Shown here: positions 9,926-19,690 of the stretch, piece by piece
Position numbering within the stretch: position 1 is the stretch's first letter
How the letters are laid out: each line of letters starts with the position of its first letter
Assembly (NCBI GenBank): GCA_020051015.1
Contig: JAGVJQ010000024.1
Span: 1-61,537 of the forward strand
Direction: 5' to 3'
Origin: Gammaproteobacteria bacterium
GTDB taxonomy: Bacteria > Pseudomonadota > Gammaproteobacteria > UBA1113
Length of the DNA: 61,537 nucleotides
Translations under genes and position numbers: made by a program
The notes under the pieces: generated by a model
Seen by the model: the letters and a program-made list of their open reading frames with translations, nothing else
Database searches by the model: none
What the model was told of the DNA's origin: nothing

Positions 9926-10832
9926 TTTTTATTTCCTTTTTATGCAATGAACTTACAGATGGCGACATCATTCGTCTAGGCCGCAAAACACCATCATCTG
10001 TTAACTCAGCTATACCAATAAATTGCTCATTTTCATCATAAACTCGATAAACAGTAGGAATTCCTTGTTGACCGGGAATTCGCTGTCCTAACATTAATCT
10101 TAATGCCGAATGCAAGTCCAAGTGGAATGATGGGATATGTTGCATCGCATCTGTGATTGGTAATACAACTGGCTGGCATGTGTTTTCTAATACGTCCAAG
10201 CTTTGCATTTGTATTTCATTAAAAGGAGCCACATAGGTTCGTCTTAATGCCTGCATGTAAGCACCGCAGGTTAATGCATTACCAATGTCTTCGACTAATG
10301 AACGAATATAAGTTCCTTTACTACACACGACATCGAGTGTAATGGTATTCTCAGTAAATTCAATTAACTCTAAGCGATGAATCGTTACTAGACGTGCAGT
10401 TCGCTCAATTACATGTCCTTTACGCGCCCAATCATACAAAGGTCTACCTTGATGCTTGATAGCAGAATACATAGAAGGTACTTGTTGAATTTCACCACGA
10501 AAATTAGTTAATACTGATTCAATTAATTCGGTATTTAATGGTGGAACAAGTCGATAACCGCTGATCTCACCTTCTGCATCGCCCGTTGAGGAAACGGCAC
10601 CTAATTTTGCGACGGTGCGATAAGCTTTATCCGCATCAAGTAAGAATTGAGAAAATTTAACTGCTTCGCCTAAACAAATCGGCAACATTCCACTTGCTAA
10701 TGGATCGAGCGTGCCTGTATGTCCAGCTTTTTCAGCTTTAAATAAGCGTTTAACTCGTTGTAATGCGCGGTGGGAAGAAATTCCTGTTGGTTTATCCAAC
10801 AGAAAAATACCGCAAGAATTGTTGGACATCAT
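9888..10832 (-). CDS. truB: tRNA pseudouridine-55 synthase
   Basis: Isomerises U55 in the T-loop of tRNAs. 314 residues. The catalytic Asp is in GHTGTLDPLASG (Asp43), with DKPTGISSHRAL before it and the substrate-binding SKGTYIRSLVED later. The C-terminal PUA-like part (GQRIPG onward) is short. It starts on ATGA with rbfA. The standard operon partners rpsO and pnp do not follow; an MFS gene takes that place. Confidence 0.96.
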   Translation of the reverse strand: MMSNNSCGIFLLDKPTGISSHRALQRVKRLFKAEKAGHTGTLDPLASGMLPICLGEAVKFSQFLLDADKAYRTVAKLGAVSSTGDAEGEISGYRLVPPLNTELIESVLTNFRGEIQQVPSMYSAIKHQGRPLYDWARKGHVIERTARLVTIHRLELIEFTENTITLDVVCSKGTYIRSLVEDIGNALTCGAYMQALRRTYVAPFNEIQMQSLDVLENTCQPVVLPITDAMQHIPSFHLDLHSALRLMLGQRIPGQQGIPTVYRVYDENEQFIGIAELTDDGVLRPRRMMSPSVSSLHKKEIKSEYTNKDNIINI

Positions 10833-11188
10833 TCAGGTTTTTCACGTGTTACTTTGTCAATTAACGTAGCGATTCGATTCCCCCGTAATAAAGAATCATC
10901 ATAATAAAATCGCAACACCGGCATCGCACGTAATTCAACACGTTGTGCCAATTGGTAGCGTAAATAACTGGCTGCGTGATTAAGTGCTTCAATTGCTTCA
11001 GGAATTTTTTCATCGGGTTGTAACACACTAACATAAACTTTAGCATGCGCTAAATCACGGCTAACTTTGACATCAGTAACTGAAACCATACCAACACGTG
11101 GATCTTTAATTTCCTGCTGTATTAGTAGTGATAATTCGCGCTTTAGCATGTCACCAATGCGATCTAGTCTAGAAAAATCTTTAGCCAT
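10829..11188 (-). CDS. rbfA: Ribosome-binding factor A
   Basis: Late 30S maturation and cold-adaptation factor that binds the 16S rRNA 5' region. 119 residues, with the single KH-like fold. The family motif is seen as DPRVGMVSVTDVKVSRDLAHAKV split over residues 31-53, and PVLRFYYDDSL follows. Overlaps truB by 4 nt and follows infB after a 124-nt gap carrying a very strong hairpin. Confidence 0.96.
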   Translation of the reverse strand: MAKDFSRLDRIGDMLKRELSLLIQQEIKDPRVGMVSVTDVKVSRDLAHAKVYVSVLQPDEKIPEAIEALNHAASYLRYQLAQRVELRAMPVLRFYYDDSLLRGNRIATLIDKVTREKPE

Positions 11189-11232
11189 TTAATTAATTCC
11201 GATACATTGATTTCAAAAAGCTTCCCTCGCCC

Positions 11233-11294
11233 GACAGCCCCCTATCCCCCACCAGTCCCTCCCCCGCGAAGCGGGGGAGGGACGCACATTATGC
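11233..11294. repeat. C-rich repeat with perfect 13-bp hairpin in the infB-rbfA gap
   Basis: GTCCCTCCCCCGC (11255-11267) and GCGGGGGAGGGAC (11271-11283) form a perfect stem with a GAA loop. The surrounding GACAGCCCCC...ATTATGC resembles 42026-42095. There is no U-run after the stem on the transcribed strand, so it may pause, stabilise or process the operon mRNA rather than terminate it. Confidence 0.65.
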
Positions 11295-11312
11295 AAGCAT
11301 ACGGAAGAATAT

Positions 11313-13817
11313 TTACAGGGTTTTAGCGACTGCAACCATCTCAAATACTTCAATTTGATCGCCAACTTTAACATCATTGTAGTTTTTCACTGCGATACCG
11401 CATTCAAATCCACTACGTACTTCGCCCACATCTTCTTTAAAGCGACGCAATGATTCTAATTCACCTTCAAAAATAACAACATTATCACGCAATACACGGA
11501 TACGTTTATTACGTTTGATGAATCCTTCAGTTACCATACAACCAGCAACGGCACCGAATTTCGGCGAGCGGAATACATCACGTACTTGCGCCATACCAAT
11601 AATTTGTTCACGCATTTCTGGTGACAACATACCTTGTAACGCTTTTTTCACTTCATCAATGACATCATAAATAATGCTGTAATAATGTAGATCGACGCTT
11701 TCTGTCTCAACTAATCGTCTTGCGGAAGCATCAGCACGTACGTTAAAGCCAATCATAATAGCTTTGGAAGCAATTGCTAGGTTCACATCGGATTCAGTGA
11801 TACCGCCAACACCGCTAGCAATAATTTTTACTTGTACTTCACTCGTCGATAAACGTTGCAACGCATCGTTTAACGCTTCAACTGAACCTTGCACATCAGC
11901 TTTTAATACGATATTTAACGTATTAATCTGACCTTCACTCATACGATTAAAGATATCTTCTAATTTAGTTGCTTGCTGTTTCGCCAGTTTCACATCACGG
12001 AATTTACCTTGACGGAATAACGCAACTTCACGCGCTTTACGTTCATCAGGTACAACGATAACATCGTCCCCTGCTTGTGGCGTACCAGACAAACCTAATA
12101 CTTCAACTGGCATAGATGGGCCCGCTGAATCTACTTGTTTCCCAGTTTCATCCAACATAGCGCGTACACGACCGAATTGAACACCGGTCAAGATAATATC
12201 GCCACGATGTAAGGTACCACGTTGAATTAACAAGGTAGCGACAGGACCGCGGCCTTTGTCTAAACGTGACTCAATAACCATACCATGAGCTGGACCGGTT
12301 GCTGGCGCAGTTAATTCTAATACTTCTGCCTGCAACAAAATTGCTTCTAATAAATTATCAATACCTTCGCCTGATTTAGCCGAAATATTAACAAACATCA
12401 CATCACCACCCCATTCTTCTGGAATAACGTTGTGATTTGATAATTCTGTTTTTACACGTTCTGGATCAGCTTCTGGTTTATCAATTTTATTGACGGCAAC
12501 CACAATAGGTACTTCAGCCGCGCGAGCATGTTGAATTGCTTCTAAGGTTTGAGGCATCACACCATCATCAGCAGCAACAACTAAAACGACGATATCGGTA
12601 CATTTAGCACCACGTGCACGCATTGCGGTAAACGCCTCGTGACCTGGTGTATCAAGAAATGTTATCGAACCACGTTCAGTATCAACGTGATAAGCACCAA
12701 TGTGCTGTGTAATACCGCCAGCCTCCATACTCGTTACACGTGTGCGTCGAATATAATCCAGTAATGATGTTTTACCATGGTCTACGTGACCCATAATGGT
12801 AACCACTGGCGCACGCGTTGTTTCTTCAACTGTACTTGCTGCAGATTGGGCAATATCATCTTCAAGCTGATTTTCTTTTAATAATTTTGCTTTATGCCCC
12901 ATTTCTTCAACAATAATCGCTGCCGTGTCTTGATCAATAACTTGATTGATAGTTGCCATTGCACCTAATTTCATGAGAGAGCGAATCACTTCTGCCGCTT
13001 TCACTGACATACGCGCAGCTAATTCCGCTACAGTAATCGTTTCAGGAATACTGACTTCATGAATAACTGGCGCAGTTGGTTTTGCAAACTCCTGCTTCAA
13101 TGCGGTCACATGTTTATTCTTAGCCACTTTATGACGTGAAACTGAACGATCTTCACGTACTGGTTTTGGACGGCGCTCTGGTGTAATGACACGCGCAATG
13201 TTTTCATCAATTTCTTCTTCATCAAGAACGATGGCACGCTTGACGTCTTTCTTAGGTTTACGAGCTTCGGCTTTACGTAATTCCTCTTTTTCACGCTCAA
13301 GTTCGCGACTGGTTTTTTCTTTAGCTTTAGATGGTTTTGTCTCTGGTTTTGGCGCAACAGGAATTTCTTTTTCGACAACCCGCGCCCGTTCTGTTTCGAT
13401 GCCAGATGTAAGTTCTTCAGATATTGCGGGGCTTATTTCCGCTTCAATTTCATTGATATCTGTCAACACGTCGGTTAGTGATTCTTTATTCGCGTCGTCA
13501 GTTACGGCGCTAGATTCTGTTTCTATCGCATGTTCTTGATCAAGAATTTCTGTTTCTGGGACACCGCTTGTTGTTTCTTGCTCTAAAGTTTCTTCGATTT
13601 GTTCATCTGTTTTTGCTTCAGATTGAACATAATTACGATTCTTTTTGACAACAACTTTTACTGCAGTTTTACGCCCTTCAACTTTGAGTTCAAACTCACT
13701 TTTACGTTTTAACGTCAATTTTTTAGGGGCGCCTGCCGTTGCGCTAGATTTAGTATCAGACGAGCTTTTCAAGTGCAATTGTGACTTGTCATGTTCGCTA
13801 TTTTGTTGGTCGGTCAT
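11313..13817 (-). CDS. infB: Translation initiation factor IF-2
   Basis: GTPase that brings fMet-tRNA to the 30S subunit. Taking the ATG at 13817 ([10 protein letters not shown]) it has 834 residues: an IF2-associated segment ([11 protein letters not shown]), a long charged linker, an IF2_N domain (about 258-308), the G domain with GHVDHGKTS (343-351), NKID and SAKSGEG, then the two beta barrels and the fMet-tRNA-binding C domain. The extreme N-terminal IF2_N copy normal in gammaproteobacteria is absent. Alternative starts are 13853 and 13889. No start has an ideal Shine-Dalgarno: GAGGGG lies 11 nt before 13817. Confidence 0.95.
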   Translation of the reverse strand: MTDQQNSEHDKSQLHLKSSSDTKSSATAGAPKKLTLKRKSEFELKVEGRKTAVKVVVKKNRNYVQSEAKTDEQIEETLEQETTSGVPETEILDQEHAIETESSAVTDDANKESLTDVLTDINEIEAEISPAISEELTSGIETERARVVEKEIPVAPKPETKPSKAKEKTSRELEREKEELRKAEARKPKKDVKRAIVLDEEEIDENIARVITPERRPKPVREDRSVSRHKVAKNKHVTALKQEFAKPTAPVIHEVSIPETITVAELAARMSVKAAEVIRSLMKLGAMATINQVIDQDTAAIIVEEMGHKAKLLKENQLEDDIAQSAASTVEETTRAPVVTIMGHVDHGKTSLLDYIRRTRVTSMEAGGITQHIGAYHVDTERGSITFLDTPGHEAFTAMRARGAKCTDIVVLVVAADDGVMPQTLEAIQHARAAEVPIVVAVNKIDKPEADPERVKTELSNHNVIPEEWGGDVMFVNISAKSGEGIDNLLEAILLQAEVLELTAPATGPAHGMVIESRLDKGRGPVATLLIQRGTLHRGDIILTGVQFGRVRAMLDETGKQVDSAGPSMPVEVLGLSGTPQAGDDVIVVPDERKAREVALFRQGKFRDVKLAKQQATKLEDIFNRMSEGQINTLNIVLKADVQGSVEALNDALQRLSTSEVQVKIIASGVGGITESDVNLAIASKAIMIGFNVRADASARRLVETESVDLHYYSIIYDVIDEVKKALQGMLSPEMREQIIGMAQVRDVFRSPKFGAVAGCMVTEGFIKRNKRIRVLRDNVVIFEGELESLRRFKEDVGEVRSGFECGIAVKNYNDVKVGDQIEVFEMVAVAKTL

Positions 13818-13894
13818 ATGGTTGACTGCCCCTCTCAAGTTAACTAAGTTCATTAAATTTCTTTCGAAATTTTTACTATGGTAATCCATTGCTT

Positions 13895-13995
13895 GGGAGC
13901 AAAAACCACCAGGTTCTTGCTCCGATGTGTCTTAAATTACTAGTAATTTAAGACTTCTATTACTACTTTCAACAACTGTGATAAATCACGTTGTT
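13895..13995. promoter_or_regulatory. Three consecutive hairpins in the nusA-infB leader
   Basis: The nusA-infB gap holds three strong inverted repeats. GGAGCAA/TTGCTCC spans 13895-13922 with inner AACC/GGTT pairing. A perfect 24-bp palindrome centred on ACTAGT spans 13930-13953. AACAAC-GTGAT/ATCAC-GTTGTT spans 13971-13995. None has a clear U-run. They may be processing or attenuation sites, or a structured leader controlling IF-2. Confidence 0.55.
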
Positions 13996-14010
13996 ATAGA
14001 AAATTTTTAT

Positions 14011-15474
14011 TTAATTAAACCAAGGCTCACGTGCTGTCATAATCAGCTTAGCGGCGGTTTCTTTATCCAAACCTTCCACATCCAGTAAATCGTCAACAGC
14101 CTGCTCTGCTAGATCTTCCATGCTAATGATACCATGACTGGCTAATTTCATAGCAAGTTCTGTTGTCATTCCTTCCATATTGAGCAAATCTTCGGCTGGT
14201 TGTGGCTGCGCTGGACTTGGACGTTGCGCTAATACTTCCTGCGCGCGGTTACGCAATTCTTCAGCAAGCTCTTCATCAAATCCTTCGATAGCCAATAATT
14301 CTGAAACAGGTACATACGCAATTTCTTCAATTGATGAAAAACCTTCTTCAATTAAAATATTTGCAAAATCTTCATCAACGCCTAATTCGTTAACAAATAA
14401 ATTCAATAGTGTTTCCGCTTCTTGGGCTGATTTTTCTTGCGCTTCTTCCAGTGACATAACATTCAAATTCCAGCCAGTTAACTCACTGGCCAATTTAACA
14501 TTTTGTCCATTTCGACCAATTGCCTGGGATAAATGTTCTTGCTTAACAGCGATGTCAATTGAATGACTTTCTTCATCAACAACAATGGACTCTACTTCTG
14601 CTGGGGCCATGGAGTTAACGACTAATTGCGCTGGGTTTTCATCCCATAAAATAATATCAATACGTTCGCCACCCAATTCACCAGAAACGGCTTGTACACG
14701 TGAGCCACGCATACCTACACAGGCTCCGATAGGGTCAATACGTCCATCATTGGTTTTCACTGCGATTTTCGCCCGCACACCTGGATCGCGAGCTGAGGCT
14801 TTAACTTGAATAACGTCTTCGCCAATTTCAGGAACTTCCAAACGGAATAATTCAACCAACATATTTTTATCTGTGCGGCTAACAAAAACTTGTGGGCCAC
14901 GTGGCTCGTAGTGTACATCGTATATATAAACTCGAGCACGATCATTGGCTCGATAAATATCAGATGGTAGCATTTGTTCACGATATAAAATTGCTTCCAC
15001 ATTATCGCCAAGATCTAACAAAATCATTTCACGAGTAACTTTCTTTACGACGCCAGTAACAATAGTGCCAACTCGGGTTTTAAATTGATTAACCATTTGA
15101 CGACGTTCAGCATCACGCATTGCTTGCATAATAATGCCTTTAGCAGTTTGTGCATCAATACGGCCAAACTCAATTGCTTCCATTGGTTCTTCGATCGTAT
15201 CTTCAAGCTCTGCATTTGCTTTAATTTTACGAGCATCGCTTAAGCGGATTTGAGCTGCATCAGGTTCTAAATCATCTTCTATAACAGAATAGCATCGAAA
15301 ACTGCTAATTTTGCCGGTATTCTGATTGATTTCAACACGAATAGCGACTTCTTCTTCAAAACGTTTTTTAGTCGCCGCTGCTAAAGCAACTTCTAATGCT
15401 TCAAATACGTTCTGTTGCAAAATACCTTTGGCATTTGCCAGGGATTCGATTAAAGGTAATATGTCTTTACTCAT
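14011..15474 (-). CDS. nusA: Transcription termination/antitermination factor NusA
   Basis: RNA polymerase-binding elongation factor that modulates pausing, termination and antitermination. 487 residues: N-terminal domain (1-130), S1 (about 135-200), two KH domains with GACVGMRGSRVQ and AIGRNGQNVKLA, then two C-terminal helical acidic repeats (LGVDEDFANILIEEGFSS and MTTELAMKLASHGI regions) as in E. coli. Overlaps rimP by ATGA and precedes infB. Confidence 0.97.
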   Translation of the reverse strand: MSKDILPLIESLANAKGILQQNVFEALEVALAAATKKRFEEEVAIRVEINQNTGKISSFRCYSVIEDDLEPDAAQIRLSDARKIKANAELEDTIEEPMEAIEFGRIDAQTAKGIIMQAMRDAERRQMVNQFKTRVGTIVTGVVKKVTREMILLDLGDNVEAILYREQMLPSDIYRANDRARVYIYDVHYEPRGPQVFVSRTDKNMLVELFRLEVPEIGEDVIQVKASARDPGVRAKIAVKTNDGRIDPIGACVGMRGSRVQAVSGELGGERIDIILWDENPAQLVVNSMAPAEVESIVVDEESHSIDIAVKQEHLSQAIGRNGQNVKLASELTGWNLNVMSLEEAQEKSAQEAETLLNLFVNELGVDEDFANILIEEGFSSIEEIAYVPVSELLAIEGFDEELAEELRNRAQEVLAQRPSPAQPQPAEDLLNMEGMTTELAMKLASHGIISMEDLAEQAVDDLLDVEGLDKETAAKLIMTAREPWFN

Positions 15475-15956
15475 GTTTGCCGCCCCACCTTTTTCAATTC
15501 TGGAAATTCTAACTCTACATGCGCTTTATCAATATCATGATAGGGTAATTCCATCACAATATTATCAACTAATAATGTAATACTTTCTGCATCCGCTGCT
15601 TGTAGCACGCCAGTCAAATTACGTCTACCTTCGCGTGGTGCATGTAACTTTAACTTAATTTTCTTGCCGATTACCCGTTGATAGTGCATAGGCTTAAATA
15701 AAGGACGCTCTAAACCTGGAGAGGAAACCTCCAGCGTATAATGTCCTTGTATTGGATCTTCCACATCCAGCAGACTATTCACATGACGTGTTACTTTCGT
15801 ACAATCCTCAACAGTCACACCACCCGGCTTATCGACATAAATTCGCAATAGTGTACCACGTCCATGCTGCATCAGCACACAACCAACAAATTCATAGCCC
15901 ATACCGCTAATTTCAGTATCTAGCAGTGCTTCTAGTTGCGCCTGTTTCGTTGTCAT
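15471..15956 (-). CDS. rimP: Ribosome maturation factor RimP
   Basis: Assists 30S assembly by helping S12 and other proteins load. 161 residues with the N-terminal domain containing LRIYVDKPGGVTVEDC and LEVSSPGLERPL, and the C-terminal SH3-like barrel. GAGGGG sits 4 nt before the ATG. It is the first protein gene after tRNA-fMet, separated from it by three hairpins. Confidence 0.95.
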   Translation of the reverse strand: MTTKQAQLEALLDTEISGMGYEFVGCVLMQHGRGTLLRIYVDKPGGVTVEDCTKVTRHVNSLLDVEDPIQGHYTLEVSSPGLERPLFKPMHYQRVIGKKIKLKLHAPREGRRNLTGVLQAADAESITLLVDNIVMELPYHDIDKAHVELEFPELKKVGRQT

Positions 15957-15982
15957 ACACCCCTCACGGATAATATCATTCC

Positions 15983-16032
15983 CTCAAAACATGAGTTTTG
16001 AGTATAAAAAATGGGCATATAGCCCATTTTTT
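15983..16032 (-). terminator. Two hairpins upstream of rimP
   Basis: CTCAAAAC and GTTTTGAG (15983-16002) form a perfect 8-bp stem. AATGGGC and GCCCATT (16010-16028 within an A-run/T-run context, 16006-16032) form a symmetric stem that could terminate on either strand. They lie between tRNA-fMet and rimP. Confidence 0.5.
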
Positions 16033-16040
16033 GTCGATAC

Positions 16041-16067
16041 AAAAAACCCCTTGAACAGGGGTTTTTT
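16041..16067 (-). terminator. Intrinsic terminator after tRNA-fMet
   Basis: On the minus strand AACCCC-TGTTCAA-GGGGTT is followed by a run of T. It lies 18 nt past the 3' end of the tRNA and probably ends most tRNA transcripts, leaving partial read-through into rimP-nusA-infB, as at the E. coli metY operon. Confidence 0.75.
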
Positions 16068-16084
16068 CGTATTATTTATAAATT

Positions 16085-16161
<77 letters not shown>

Positions 16162-16174
16162 TCAACAGGCACAT

Positions 16175-16203
16175 AGTATAGGTCATCGCAATGAATAAAG
16201 CAA
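16175..16203 (-). promoter_or_regulatory. Sigma-70 promoter of tRNA-fMet
   Basis: Minus strand: -35 TTGCTT (16203-16198), 17-nt spacer, -10 TATACT (16180-16175). The expected start is about 7 nt before the tRNA 5' end. Probably also the main promoter for rimP-nusA-infB-rbfA-truB by read-through. Confidence 0.75.
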
Positions 16204-16447
16204 GTTTGTTTTCATGTATTTATTTTGTAGCAAAGCTGGGGTGACTTTCTTTGGTTGATTAAGCTTGTTACAATTGTTCTTTATAATTTAGTGAAAACCT
16301 GTCTTAAAATTAAACCGCTCCAATAACTAATTAAAGAATATTATTTTTTAAAAATAGGGGCTATTATACCGCATGGCCAGCTATACCCATTGCATCATGT
16401 TTATATTAGAGAATTGAAGAAGCAAGATTTCACAGAGGAAATATATC

Positions 16448-18049
16448 ATGGCAAAAAATGGCAGTTTGAATATTAGTCTCCTTATGCACTTCACAAATTG
16501 TAAAAATTCAAAGCTGCTTGCCCAGCTTAATAGCATTTTAACCGCCCCCTACAACAAAGATAAAATAATTAACGCACAAGACTGGATAATCAAAAACAAG
16601 GATTCTTTGTCATCAATCTTTGAACGAAATCGAACAAACATTACTATCCCAGAAAATAATGCTGATCCGAGTTTCATGACAGAAGTTCCAGGCTTACTCC
16701 AACTTGCCTATAGGGCGCTTGGTAATGATAGTATTGAGCTCTGGGACATTTTCTTTAATCATTATTTTTCGACAGATTCATCGGAACTTATTGAATCAAA
16801 ACAAGTTTTCTGGGATGTTTTAAAAAAATTCATGCATTCTGGCCATCATACTGATGATTTCCTACAACGATTAAACCGCATAAATTTTTTAGAACGTATG
16901 CCTGAGGATGTATTAACTGAACATTGTCTTTATTATCTTAATAATCAAACAAGAGCAGGAATTATTCCTAATATTTATAAAAATGAATCGTTAAAAAAGA
17001 AAATTAAACAATTTATTGAAAAAGATTCCACGGCGAAGGACAAAATGAATAGTCTCCTTCTACCCCCAGTGCACACTGACAAGTCTAAATCTAAATTGAA
17101 CAAGCAAAAAAGGGAATTAATTCAATTCTTCAATCCTGCCGCTCGTTATAGACTAGCTCCAGTTAGACCACCAGCAAAATTAGTGCAAAGAGCAATGAAT
17201 ATACAATTTAGCCAATGGGCACCACCACGTTCCACAGACTCAATAACGATTGACAAATTAATCAATAATGCACCTCCAATAAGTGAACCTTCAACAAGTT
17301 CATCTCGACGCATAGAAAAGCAACCTAAACCAAAGCAACATATCCCATATACAGCAGATTATCCTCGCATTACCCCCACAAAGGCAGCCGCTCTTGCGCG
17401 ACATCCCTCTCAGATGGTTTTTTGGCAATGTTCACCCGATGATGAAACAGTCATACCAGAACCCGTAGACTCACAACCTGAAGTAGCTCTCCATCACGCC
17501 AATAATGATTTGCAAACAACCTCTTTTCCTCAAGAAAATGAAGCAGCTTCAATTGTTCCCCCATCATACCCACACTATCCAGATAACTTCGCGCATTTTC
17601 GAGAACACGTCGCAACAACAAGTTATGCTCAAAGAGCAGTCACTACTGCCGATGATCCTTTTACGATATATCCACTAGGGCTTCCTCATGTTCCTCAACC
17701 AACAACATACCCCCAAGAACAACCTGTCGTAACGACGCCGCATACTCAAGCAATGTACTCATCATCTCACCAGAGTGCTTCATTTTATTCTGCAGCAGCA
17801 CCGATGGAGCCATCAGACCCGGAAGTAAGAATCTCGTTACGCATGTTGCCTTTTTTGGTGACATTATCTGCATATATGCAGCAAATACCGCCAGTCCCTC
17901 AATATGGAGCGCCCCCGCCATCGCAAGGATCTCCTTATAATTATGGAGGTATGTACCACTCATCTCCTGCTATGGATGAAGGACCAAGAGGTAATCATAG
18001 TAAGGGAATGCCACCCCCTCTAAGTGGTTATCGGCCTTTTAGACAATAA
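16448..18049 (+). CDS. Unrecognised protein: helical N-terminus, proline-rich C-terminus
   Basis: I do not recognise a family. The first ~195 residues look globular and helical with aromatic patches (LWDIFFNHYF, LEHCLYYL-like segment). From about 235 onward it is low complexity, rich in Pro, Ser, Tyr and Gln, and ends in GMPPPLSGYRPFRQ. There is no signal peptide or membrane helix. PPSY at 371-374 fits the PPxY motif bound by eukaryotic WW domains. GAGGAAA lies 8 nt before the ATG. Monocistronic, transcribed away from its neighbours. In a Legionellales genome this architecture is compatible with a secreted effector, but nothing here proves it. Confidence 0.75.
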   Translation: MAKNGSLNISLLMHFTNCKNSKLLAQLNSILTAPYNKDKIINAQDWIIKNKDSLSSIFERNRTNITIPENNADPSFMTEVPGLLQLAYRALGNDSIELWDIFFNHYFSTDSSELIESKQVFWDVLKKFMHSGHHTDDFLQRLNRINFLERMPEDVLTEHCLYYLNNQTRAGIIPNIYKNESLKKKIKQFIEKDSTAKDKMNSLLLPPVHTDKSKSKLNKQKRELIQFFNPAARYRLAPVRPPAKLVQRAMNIQFSQWAPPRSTDSITIDKLINNAPPISEPSTSSSRRIEKQPKPKQHIPYTADYPRITPTKAAALARHPSQMVFWQCSPDDETVIPEPVDSQPEVALHHANNDLQTTSFPQENEAASIVPPSYPHYPDNFAHFREHVATTSYAQRAVTTADDPFTIYPLGLPHVPQPTTYPQEQPVVTTPHTQAMYSSSHQSASFYSAAAPMEPSDPEVRISLRMLPFLVTLSAYMQQIPPVPQYGAPPPSQGSPYNYGGMYHSSPAMDEGPRGNHSKGMPPPLSGYRPFRQ

Positions 18050-18098
18050 GGCATGTTGAAGCAATGGTGCTTATTTTAAATATTTTGCGATGTTGGAA

Positions 18099-18131
18099 GA
18101 TGGGCGTATGCAATACGCCCCTACGAAAGAT
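18099..18131. repeat. Single copy of the GGGCGTATGCAATACGCCC repeat
   Basis: GATGGGCGTATGCAATACGC and the following CCCTACGAAAGAT match the arms of the inverted pair at 43107-43258. The core is self-complementary. It lies between the convergent unknown gene and the lipoprotein gene and may act as a bidirectional stop for transcription. Confidence 0.7.
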
Positions 18132-18179
18132 TGGTGATAAATTAACGTTTGTGGATCACATTTTCCCAACTAACAAATT

Positions 18180-18779
18180 TTAACTCGCACTCACCACAAA
18201 CTGTGTTAATTGCTGTAAAAAGATAGTCGTAGCTTGATTCGCTGCTTGCACGCCACCATAAGGGGTATTACTTGGCGCTGGGACGGTGATAATAAAACGT
18301 TTACCCGCCACAATACGTTGAGTTGCAGTTTGCACTAACCGTGCATCAACAGTTAATTCAATTTGGCTAGGTTTCGTTAAAAAATCCTGCTGCAAAGATA
18401 AAACCGTGGTATCCAATCGCCAATCCGTTGCGCCACTAAACGGCGCACCAGTTACTGCGGCAAAATGGTGACTATCTTGTAATGTCTGCACCATTAATGG
18501 TTGCAACATGGATGCCGGATCATCTACCCATTGGTTTTTGGTAAAATAACCTAATTGATATTGATGTTGAACATAAGCCATTTTTTCTGTGTCATAACCA
18601 GCTGCATTTTGTGGTAACGATACTAGCAATGTTTGAGCAACAGGTTTATTGACTGGTGCAACTACCGGCATGGTTGGCGCAAGCTGATAAGTACTAGGAT
18701 TGGGTAATTTAACGGGTGAGCAACCTGCCATTAACAAAACAGCTGCAGCCAATGTTAAGATTTTTCCTATAATTCTCAT
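18180..18779 (-). CDS. ABC transport auxiliary lipoprotein (PqiC-like)
   Basis: Outer-membrane or periplasmic lipoprotein that accompanies MCE-type lipid ABC transporters (ABC_trans_aux/PqiC family). Lipobox LLMAGC gives a mature N-terminus at about Cys20. NPSTYQL and the QLGYFTKNQWVDDPASMLQP region fit the family, whose members dock on MCE proteins. 199 residues. Last gene of a four-gene operon, 2 nt after the MCE gene. The exact lipid substrate is unknown. Confidence 0.8.
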   Translation of the reverse strand: MRIIGKILTLAAAVLLMAGCSPVKLPNPSTYQLAPTMPVVAPVNKPVAQTLLVSLPQNAAGYDTEKMAYVQHQYQLGYFTKNQWVDDPASMLQPLMVQTLQDSHHFAAVTGAPFSGATDWRLDTTVLSLQQDFLTKPSQIELTVDARLVQTATQRIVAGKRFIITVPAPSNTPYGGVQAANQATTIFLQQLTQFVVSAS

Positions 18780-18781
18780 AC

Positions 18782-19684
18782 TTATTCTCCTGGCCCGGCA
18801 GGCGCTGGCACTTTACCACGAATGATCACAGAGGGATCGTCTGACATTTGCTGACTGACACTTTTCACATTACCGATAATATCTTGAATATTTGTCATCG
18901 AGCTAATAATTTGCGGCATCAATTGATTGTTAACTGTTTGCATCGCCGTCGCACCATTACTCAATAGAATATTCGCTTTACTAGCACTGGCCGCTAATTG
19001 ATTTGAGCTTTGCTTGATACTAGTTAAAACTGAAGGTAATTCTTCGCTTGCCGTGGCGGTATTTTTTAGCGTTATTTGTGCATTATCGATGATTTGATCG
19101 AGCTTCACACTATTACGATGTAAATCATCAGAAATCGATGAAAAATTTTGTAAGGTATTTTTTACCGCTTGTGCATTTTCTGGATTTAAAAAATCTTTTA
19201 AACTGCTACTGATATCTCTAATATTCGTTGTAAGATTGTCTAACGCCGAATCCAAACGAAATAACAATGATGGCGCCGAACCAATTTCTGGATATTTCTT
19301 ACCTTTTTTGGCAACCAATAATCCTTGACTGACAACGCCACCTTTTAATTCCAGGTAAGCAATACCGGTCAGTCCTTGCGTTTCAAGAATAGCTTTCGTG
19401 CCATTATAAATAGGGGTTCCATCTTGAATAGAAAGTAATAGTCTTACTTTTTGTGGATCTTTTCTATAAAGATCAATTTCATTGACGTAACCAATTTCTA
19501 CACCGTTATATTTTACCGGCGCTTTAATACTTAATCCTGAAACGGATTCATGCATGTAAACAACATAGGTGTTATAAGATTTACCACTTAATCCAACAGA
19601 CAGCCAAAGGCCACCGATAATTAAAATCACGGTAAAAATAATTACAAATAAACCGACACGTGTATAATGTGCTGTTGTTTCCAT
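18782..19684 (-). CDS. MlaD/MCE-family lipid-binding protein
   Basis: Periplasmic substrate-binding component of a lipid ABC transporter. One N-terminal membrane helix (about 8-30) is followed by a single MCE domain (about 38-117; VSGLSIKAPVKYNGVEIGYV, LETQGLTGIAYLEL) and a long helical tail (about 150-280) that could build the hexamer's tube. At 300 residues it is longer than E. coli MlaD (183) and closer to single-MCE proteins of PqiC-linked operons. It sits between the ATPase and the lipoprotein genes. Confidence 0.88.
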   Translation of the reverse strand: METTAHYTRVGLFVIIFTVILIIGGLWLSVGLSGKSYNTYVVYMHESVSGLSIKAPVKYNGVEIGYVNEIDLYRKDPQKVRLLLSIQDGTPIYNGTKAILETQGLTGIAYLELKGGVVSQGLLVAKKGKKYPEIGSAPSLLFRLDSALDNLTTNIRDISSSLKDFLNPENAQAVKNTLQNFSSISDDLHRNSVKLDQIIDNAQITLKNTATASEELPSVLTSIKQSSNQLAASASKANILLSNGATAMQTVNNQLMPQIISSMTNIQDIIGNVKSVSQQMSDDPSVIIRGKVPAPAGPGE

Positions 19685-19690
19685 AATATC

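Noticed and set aside
16300..16350. PmrA-like CTTAA...TTAA words upstream of the proline-rich gene
   Set aside because: Only one half-site fits and spacing is wrong, so it gives no support for PmrA control.
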